DNA of 64,000 nucleotides from Cordylochernes scorpioides (taxonomy: Eukaryota; Arthropoda; Arachnida; Pseudoscorpiones; Chernetidae), in contig CP092877.1 of the NCBI GenBank assembly GCA_030710605.1, positions 74,510,013 to 74,574,012 on the forward strand, written 5' to 3'. Made by a program: the position numbers and the translations under genes. Below are positions 1 through 9,200 of the stretch, piece by piece; the first letter of the stretch is position 1; each line of letters opens with the position of its first letter. The notes under the pieces are model-generated. The model saw only the letters and a program-made list of their open reading frames with translations, was not told the DNA's origin and did not search any database.

Positions 1-17
1 CCGGTCTCCAGTTACAG

Positions 18-280
18 CTCCTTGTGTCAGTGGCTTACCAAGTGGCGCGTGGGATGGAGTATCTAGCTGCGCAGCGCTGCGTACACCGCGACCTGGCCGC
101 CCGCAATGTCCTGGTGTCCATGATGGACCCGCTAAGAGTGAAGATAACGGACTTTGGACTGGCTCGGACCATGGCCGATTCCCAGGACTACTACCTCCAG
201 AGACACAGAGGTCCTCTGCCCATCAAGTGGATGGCTCCTGATGTCCTCCAGGATAAGAAGTTTGATCAGTTCAGTGATGT
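18..280 (+). CDS. RTK exon: catalytic loop and activation loop
   Basis: The exon follows the acceptor gttacag (ag at 16-17), reads [17 protein letters not shown] and ends in phase 2 before the donor gtaggt at 281. It contains [17 protein letters not shown] and PIKWMAPDV. The glutamate of the usual APE motif is aspartate here. The ag at 29-30 is a possible alternative acceptor, but the frame LLVSVAYQ matches family members better. Confidence 0.92.
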
Positions 281-3200
281 GTAGGTGTGGTTACTGTACT
301 ACACTCCATATACAGTTAAACCTGTCTATAGCGCCCCCTCTTGGGACTACCCAAAATAGGATGTTATAGACAGGTCACTTTTAATGTAAATCGCATCATA
401 CTACATATTTAAAATTGGGCGCTATAGAGAAGAAGGCGCTATTTAGAGGGGGGGCGCTATAGAGAGGTTTAACTGTATATTGAGAATCCCTGATTAATTC
501 AACATTTTAGTTATTCAACTGTGATAAGACACAATTTGGATTACAGTATAAAAGGACACTCACACTAAAAGACACCTCTCTACAAAGGACAGTTTTCATT
601 TTCAAAATTACCATTTTTACTATTTAGCAAATCTCCGGTAAGAAGAGACCTCTCACCTAAAGGACACTTTGGTTTTGCAATTAGGTGTTCTTTACAGGGA
701 GGTTTTATTGTATTAAAATATACAAGTATCAGAGTCATCAACAATTCTGTCACCGTTTGCTTTTGGTTCAGTGGTAGAATGCTCGCCTGCCACGCGGGCG
801 CCCCGAATTCGATTCCCGGCCGATGTATTTTTTTTTTTTTACAATTTTTAAAACTCATTTATATTATTAAAATATATGTGCTTTTCCTGTCTATGTACAA
901 ATTTATGGTCTATGTACACAAGTATACAAGTATGTATACAAGTTATTTGCAAATTGCGTTGCAAATTTGCCCTTTCGCTCGCAAGCAGCGCCTCTAGCGG
1001 TGAAGATGGGAGGTAATACCAGATGACCTAATGGACATGTAAAACGTGTTTTAACAGGACATAGAGAAAAATCTGGAAAAGATATTTTTCTGATTTTTAG
1101 TCAAGAAAAATAAATTGACAGGTTCTGGGAAAAAAGTAGTTGTTTTTTATTCAGAAAATGATGAAGACAATATTGCTGTATCATATTTGATTATCAGATA
1201 CAAAATTATATCCGGAAAAATTCCAAAAAGCAGAGACCACGGGTGTGAAGCCAGTTCATTTTTAGTATGCAGGAACAAAATTCTAACAGAAAAACATTCA
1301 TTCGAGCAGAAGACACAAAGCCAGATCATCTCTTTATAAAAATATCGCTTCTCAGACACAAAGTTTGGAGCGGGACGTTTCACAAGAATGACATCCACGG
1401 CGCCAATTTATAATTGTAACGAATAGTATTTGAATAAAAGCATTTAATCGGGTAAAAGCATTTAATCGGGTAAAACCCGGGCGTTGCCCGGGTCATTTGG
1501 CTAGTAGATTATAAACACAAGGTAAAAAAAATAAATCCAAATAATGGTGTATGACATTTTGGTAACAACATTGTTTGCGGCTTTGTATTTTAATCTATAA
1601 TCCCAATTGTACCTGATCATTGCTTTTAGTATGAGATTCCACTGTCTGTATTCAAGTGTTTCTTGAAACCCAACCAAACCAACCAATCTTTCCTCTTAAG
1701 AAACTTATGTTTACAGCCTCATTTCTCTCCCTTCACAGCTGGTAGTGTGTGGTAGGTGGTCCTTTGGCATCCTACTGTGGGAGGTGTTGTCTCTGGGGGC
1801 CACCCCCTATCCCTCCCACTCTGACCCCCACCAGCTGCTGGCAGAGTTGCTCCAGGGCTACCGTATGTCCCCACCCCCCAACTGTCACCCATCCCTGTGA
1901 GTCTTCATTACCCTGATAGATTACATTAACCAATGGACAATCATCATTTTTACTATTTAGCTGCTCTCTGGTAAAAGGACACCTCTCCCTAAAGGATACT
2001 TTTGCTCTACATTTAGGTGTTGTCCTTTACAGAGAGGTTCTACTGTAAAATAAATTGTTACAAAGAGATTTCATGCTGTATATCGAGAGAGTAGCTACAC
2101 TCACGGACAAAACTTAAGGAAGTAGTACCTTTTAACATGTATATCGGGATTCAGACAATAATTCTGAAAGATATTACAGTGATCTTTATTGAAGACACAT
2201 GAGATAACCAAGTGTGAACAAAATTACCTTGATTTTTATAAACCAGCTGCAACCAAACCAAAAACCAATCATATTTCTGCTGGGAAGAAGAGAAATTGAA
2301 ACTATTTTATTACACTCAGGGTCAAAAGGAAGCTGTACCTTTTAGCATGTATAGTGGGATTCAGACTCTAAAAGATATTTGATACACAGTGACCTTTATT
2401 GAAGACACATGAGATAACTAAGTGTGAACAAAATTGTCTCTATCTCCTTAAAAAAATAGACTATCGGCAAAACCATAGACTCTCTTAAGTCTTCTTCTTT
2501 CTTATCTTCACTCAATCATATTAGGGTATCAAGCCTGTAGAGCTTGAGACTTTTGAAAACCATCATGACTGGGTGAAGTAGAATGCGTCTGCCTTTGTCA
2601 TTAAGATTGGGAGCACTACTCAGTGGCAGGCTGACTTAGCTCCAAAAGAAATGGCCGCCTCCGACATGAAAAACTGACGTCATGTGCAGCCGCTCCTAAC
2701 ATGGAGTACAAACACTGCTCATCCTGTATCCCTGGATCAGGAGCCCTTACAAGGTACTATCAGCCGGGCCAGCTGAGCCCAGGTTTTTAGTGAGCTTGTT
2801 ACTGCTCCCCCTCCTTCTTTTTCATCCGGGTTTGGGACCGGCAAAGATGGAGTCTTAAGTTTTGTCCATGAGTGTAGTCTGGTGGAATTGCTCTGCCCAC
2901 CTATGCAACAGCTGAGTGTTCTAGCTGAGTAGATAACTGTACTTGTGCTGACCATCTTACCTGACTCCCGTGGTGTACGGTAGGTATGATGTGATGGCGG
3001 AATGCTGGCAAGCCAACCCCATGAACCGACCCACCTTCAGCACCCTGGTCTCTACCTTGGACAAGATTCTCGAGCAGGTCTCCGGCCACAGCCAGGTAAA
3101 GTACTTTGGCTTTCATTATATGCACCAAACAGGACCTTTGGGAGAAGCCGCTACTTATTATCAAACAGCTTGAGGAGCATGGACTCATGGAATTTGTATA

Positions 3201-6200
3201 ATCTTTACACAAGGGAATAAGAAATAATAACAATTTTTGATAAGGCACACAATTTGGATTATAGATTATAAACACAAGGTAATAAGACCAAATCCAAATA
3301 TATAAATAGTGTGTGACGTTTATAATTATAGATTATAATCTATAATCCAAATTGTGCCTTATCATGCTGTGTTATTTTTTCTCATTCAGTACCTTTGTCT
3401 GAAGATGGTAACAACGCTGTTACCGAAATGTCACTCACTATTTATTTATTAAGATTTGGTTTTATTACCTTGTGTTAATAACAACAACAATTTTTGATAA
3501 GACACAATTTGGATTATAGATTATAAACACAAGGTAATAAGACCAAATCCTAATAAATAAATAGTGTGACGTTTCAGTAACAGCATTGTTACCATCTTCA
3601 GACAAAAGTACTGAATGAGAAATTTTACCACAACATGTTTTAAATAGTTACTGTTATCAAGTGTGGAAACAAGATAACAGTAACTATTTAAAACGGGCTG
3701 TGGTAAAATTCCTCATTCAGTACTTTTGTCTGAAGATGGTAACAATGCTGTTATACCCAAATGTCACACACTATTTATTTATTTGATTTGGTCTTATTGT
3801 CTTGTATTAACAACAATTTTTCTAAAAGTCTTCCCTTTTTACTGAAGAGATATGGATATAGCCTCTTGTGTGAGCGTCAATCTAATTGGCTAAAATTACA
3901 CTTCAGCCAGATGATTCTGAGCTTTCACTCAGATGCCTCCAGCATGCTAGTTTTTTAACTCTTCTCTCACATCTCCTGGTTCAATAAGCCATAACATTTA
4001 TAACTAGAGTTGATGGTGTCAGGATAGTAAACATTCAAATTACTAAACTATTTTAGACGCGTAATATTCTTTTTAAAATAAAACAACTTCTACTGCCCTT
4101 ACTGCAATGGAAAAATTAAATGGGAGTGCCTTGCTCATCAGTGGTGAACCCTCCCAGCGGTATGGTAGATTAAACTGGCGAAACCGCTGGGAGGGTTCAC
4201 CACTGATGAGCCAGGCCCTCCCATTTAATTTTTCCATTGCAGTAAGGGCAGTAGAAATTATTTTATTTTAAAAAGAATATTACGTGTCTAAAATAGTTTT
4301 GTAATTTGATAACAGATGGCGCGCTAGTGCATCGTAATATAGTAAACATTGTTTGCTTTTGTCAGTGTCCGTCAAGTTGAGCTTGACTTTTGGTGACCCT
4401 ATGTACAAATTTTCTCCAATTTGATCTATCATAAAGATAGAGGTTGCTTGGCAGGTATTCATAGTTCTTAAAATTGAAGATACTTTAGTCAGTGAATCTT
4501 TTTTATTATCTCTTAAAAAGATTTACTGGCCGAAGTATCTTCAATTTTGATGAGGCACAATTTGGATTGTAGATTATAAACACAAGGTAATAAGACCAAA
4601 TCCAAATAAATAAATAGTGTTATATATCCAAATAAAATTTATTTATTTGGATTTGGTCTTATTACCTTGTATCTTCAATTTTAAGAATTTGATTTATGTA
4701 GATTAGATATTTTGTCCATATTGCTTTCTCATCAGTGCTTGATTCAGAAGTGGTTTGCCATTTGCCATCTATGCTGTTGGCCAAATAAATTTCCGCCTTT
4801 TGGCGATTTGATTTCTCCCACCAAGGACAAGAGAGTGTCCTTCTTCATTACCAGAATGAAGATGAAAGCATCAAACAACACTAACAAGATTTAGAACAGG
4901 CCATCTCAAGCCATTGAAGATAGAAAATAATAACAAAATCTACCCTTCTTGCCCAAAATGTAGCTTGGCACCTGCAGCTCCAGAACACATTTTGGCTTGC
5001 ATTAGATGCACTAAACAGGACCTTTGGGAGAGGCCGCTGTTCATCATAAAACAGCTCGAGGAGCATGAACTCATGGAATTCGTGTAATCTTTACACAAGG
5101 GGATAAGAAACAACAACAAGCTTATTCTGGCTTTCATTTGGTTCCCTTCTGTGTTAACCATCACATTAGGATGTTGCCTGACCTCTACTTTAGTTGTACT
5201 CCCACACCAGGATGTACAAATTGGGGTTTTCTATTCATTGGGATTGAGACCAATTAACATTTCTCAAAACCATCCAATACTTTTATAGAGTGTTACCTAG
5301 TTGTCTTCTTGGGGAAATTTACAGTCTCTCCATTTATTTCTATGCCAAAATATTGTAGCATAGAAAATTAGTCTTGGAATATCTTAAGATGTAAAAGTAT
5401 TTATTGATTATGTCATCACGACAATTATCAACAAACCTCAACAACACTATCTACAGCTAGAGAATTTCGAGCAAGCAAGCTAGGCAACTAAATGATGATT
5501 TTACAAATATAAAATAATGATAAGGTACAATTTCGATTATAAATTATAAACATAAGGTAATAGACCAAATCCAAATAAATAAAATAGTGTGTGACGTTTT
5601 GGTAACAGCGTTGTTACCATCTTCAGACAAAAGTACTGAATGAATAACTTTGTAGGTCCATTGAAGTCTATAAAAATGATAAGGTACTAGTTTCAGTACT
5701 TTTGTCTGAAGATGGTAACAACGCTGTTACCGAAACATCACACACTATTTATTTATTTGGTCTTATTACCTTGTGTTTTAAATATAAAAAAATAAATATG
5801 TTTCATAACTATTTTCATTGAATAATTAAATTAAAATATAAATGATCTCTTTGCCACAATATGTTTAGTCTGTGTTACCTGGGAAAATTTTCATTCTTAG
5901 GTTACTGTCTAACAACACATTGGCAGTGAAAGGTTTTTAAAAAAAAAGTATCCCTAGTACACATCTTACAGGTCATGATAATCATGGTGGGTAGAAGTTA
6001 GCAACTGCCTTTACTATAAATGCATTACATATCTACACATATTTACCTACATTTACAAATGTGCCAGAGCCCTCTTTGTTTACTTGCACTCATTGGTGGG
6101 GTCAGAGTTTTGCAAGAATCTCGAAAATTGGGGCAATTTTGTATTCAGAAAAAAAGTGCCCCATGTGATATTGAATCCCAAATTGTGTCAATTGAAAATC

Positions 6201-9200
6201 AACAGTTTAGTTCACTCATCTGATAATGAATCCAGTTGTGTTTTAATATCTGTGCTAACTGTCCCAGTAGTAGGTCTGTTTCCTGGTGTGTGCTGCAGGT
6301 CTACCTGGATCTCACCCCCTGCATTGACACCCCTCCTTCAAGCTACTTCTGACCTCAACATTCTCCTCTAAGTTGAACATGCTTCTCATCTCAACCTCTA
6401 CTTTTGACATCATTCCTCTAACTTGAACATACCTTTAGTACCTCAACATTCTCCTCTAACTTGAACATGCTTCTCATCTCAACCCCTACTTTTGACCTCA
6501 TCATTCTCCTCTAACTTGAACATACCTTTAGTACCTCAACATTCTCCTCTAACTTGAACATGCTTATCATCTCAACCCCTACTTCTGACCTCATCATTCT
6601 CCTCTAACTTGAACATACCTTTAGTACCTCATCATTCTCCTCTAACTTGAACATGCTTCTCATCTCAACCTCTACTTTTGACATCATTCCTCTAACTTGA
6701 ACATACTTCTCATCTCAACCCCTACTTTTGACAACATTCCTCTAACTTGAACATACCTTTAGTACCTCAACATTCTCCTCTAACTTGAACATACCTCTGA
6801 TGTCTCAACATTCTTATAACTTAAACATACCTTTGATGATACCTCAACATTCCCTGCTAACTTGAACATGCTTCTCATCTCAACCTCTACTTTTGACATC
6901 ATTCCTCTAACTTGAACATACTTCTCATCTCAACCCCTACTTTTGACAACATTCCTCTAACTTGAACATACCTTTAGTACCTCAACATTCTCCTCTAACT
7001 TGAACATACCTCTGATGTCTCAACATTCTTATAACTTAAACATACTTTTGATGATACCTCAACATTCCCTGCTAACTTGAACATGCTTCTCATCTCAACC
7101 TCTACTTTTGACATCATTCCTCTAACTTGAACATACCTTTGATACCTCAACATTCCCTGCTAACTTGAACATACCTCTGATGTCTCAACATTCCTCTAAC
7201 ATGAACATTCCTCTAACTTCTCTTCACCTCTCAACCTACTTCTGACTTCAACATACCTTTAGCCCTCTCATACTTGTCATACCTCTCCTCTCAACATACT
7301 TAGGACCTCCTCATGAGAGACTCCTGGAGATATCTAACCAGTCTCTCTCTCTTTGTGGAAATTTCCAAAACGTACCTTTAAAATTGTTTTTAAAATAATG
7401 ATGGGGTGTGTTATATGTATTTCTAAGGCGATATAGTCAAATCTGTAATTTTACTGCCCCCCTTTCTTTTCAAAAGTATATTAAAAAATGGTTTTAGATA
7501 TTTTTAATATTGGGTTAAAAGTTTGGATAATATTTATATACAAATTTAGAGTTTGTGTGAGAGCATCTTTCTCAGATTTTTCCCTCGGCTTTTCCAGAGA
7601 ATGGAAAACTTATTAATGTTGGACTCCCCTATTTAGTACAGCCTATACTTGAATAATTTTATTAATGATGCATAGTGATGTTTTAGTAAAATATAAGATA
7701 CAGTAGAACTTCAACCAATATTTCAATGGACAGAGAAATGTGCAGAAACCTTTCTCTTTATACAGCAGAACCTCTCTGTAAAGGACACCTAATTGTAGAG
7801 AAAAAGTGTCCTTTATGAAGAGGTGTCCTCTTACCGGAGAGTTGCTAATACAGTAGAACTACCTCCCTGTAAAGGACAACACCTAAATGCAAAGCAAAAG
7901 TGTTCTTTTAGGGAGAGGTGTCCTTTTTACTGAGAGTTGCTAAATAGTAAAAATGGTAATTTTGGCGAGGAAAACTTTCCTCTGTAGAGAGGAATTTTCT
8001 CTAATGGAGGTTGTTTTACTGTATTGGTGATGAAAACTGTCCTTTGTAGAGAGGTGTCCTCTAGTGGGAGTGTCCTCTCATGGAGGTTGTTCTACTGTAT
8101 TGGTGATAACAAACTTTCCTTTGTAGAGAGGTGTCTTCTAGCAGGAATGTCCTCTAATGGAGGTTGTTCTACTGTATTGGTGAGGAAAACTGTTCTTTTA
8201 TAGAGGTGTCCTCTAGCAGGAGTGTCCTCTAATGGAGGTTGTTTTACTGTATTGGCCATGAAAAATGTCGTTTGTAGAGAGGTTTCTTCTAGCAGGAGTG
8301 TCGTTTCATGGAAGTTTGGAGTGTCCTCTCATGAGGTTGTTCTACTGTATTGGTGATTAAAACTGTCCTTTGTAGAGAGGTGTCCTCTAGCGGGAATGTT
8401 CTCTAATGGAGGTTGTTCTACTGTATTGGTGAGGAAAACTGTTCTTTTTATAGAGGTGTCCTCTAGCAGGAGTGTCCTCTAATGGAGGTTGTTTTACTGT
8501 ATTGGCCATGAAAAATGTCGTTTGTAGAGAGGTTTCTTCTAGCAGGAGCGTCCTTTCATGGAAGTTTGGAGTGTCCTCTCATGAGGTTGTTCTACTGTAT
8601 TGGTGATTAAAACTGTTCTTTGTAGAGAGGTGTCCTCTAGTGGGAATGTTCTTTCATGTGTGGAGGTTGTTCTAGTGTACTATATAACCTCTTTAATTCG
8701 ACTGGCTTTAATTCAACAGGTGAAAGAAATAGTACAAAGCTGTACTGATATCTGATGTTGATAAATTAAAGAAAAAGACATCTCTCCTGATCGGGACACC
8801 AATTTAAACACAAGGTAATAAGACACCAAATAAATAGTGTGTGACGTTTGGGTAACAGCGTTGTTACCATCTTCAGACAAAAGTATATTGAATGACAAAT
8901 TATACCACAGCATGTTTTAAATTGTTACTGTTTAAAGTATGTATATCTTATCTGCATATCTACACACTTGATAACAGTAACTATTTAAAACATGCTGTGG
9001 TATAATTTCTCATTCAGTATACTTTTGTCTGAAGATGGTAACAATGCTGTTACCGAAATGTCACACAATATTTATTTATTTGGATTTGGTCTTATTACCT
9101 CAAGTTTATAATCTATAATCCAAATTGTGCCTTATCAGGAAACAATTTTTTGTTGTTGTTGTTGTTGTTTCTTATCCCCTTGTGTAAAGATTACACGAAT

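Noticed and set aside
757-826. Functional tRNA-Gly gene
   Set aside because: The acceptor strands do not pair and the T stem has two mismatches.
6290-7290. CRISPR-like array
   Set aside because: Regular repeats without unique spacers in an animal intron; it is a minisatellite, as are the other arrays.
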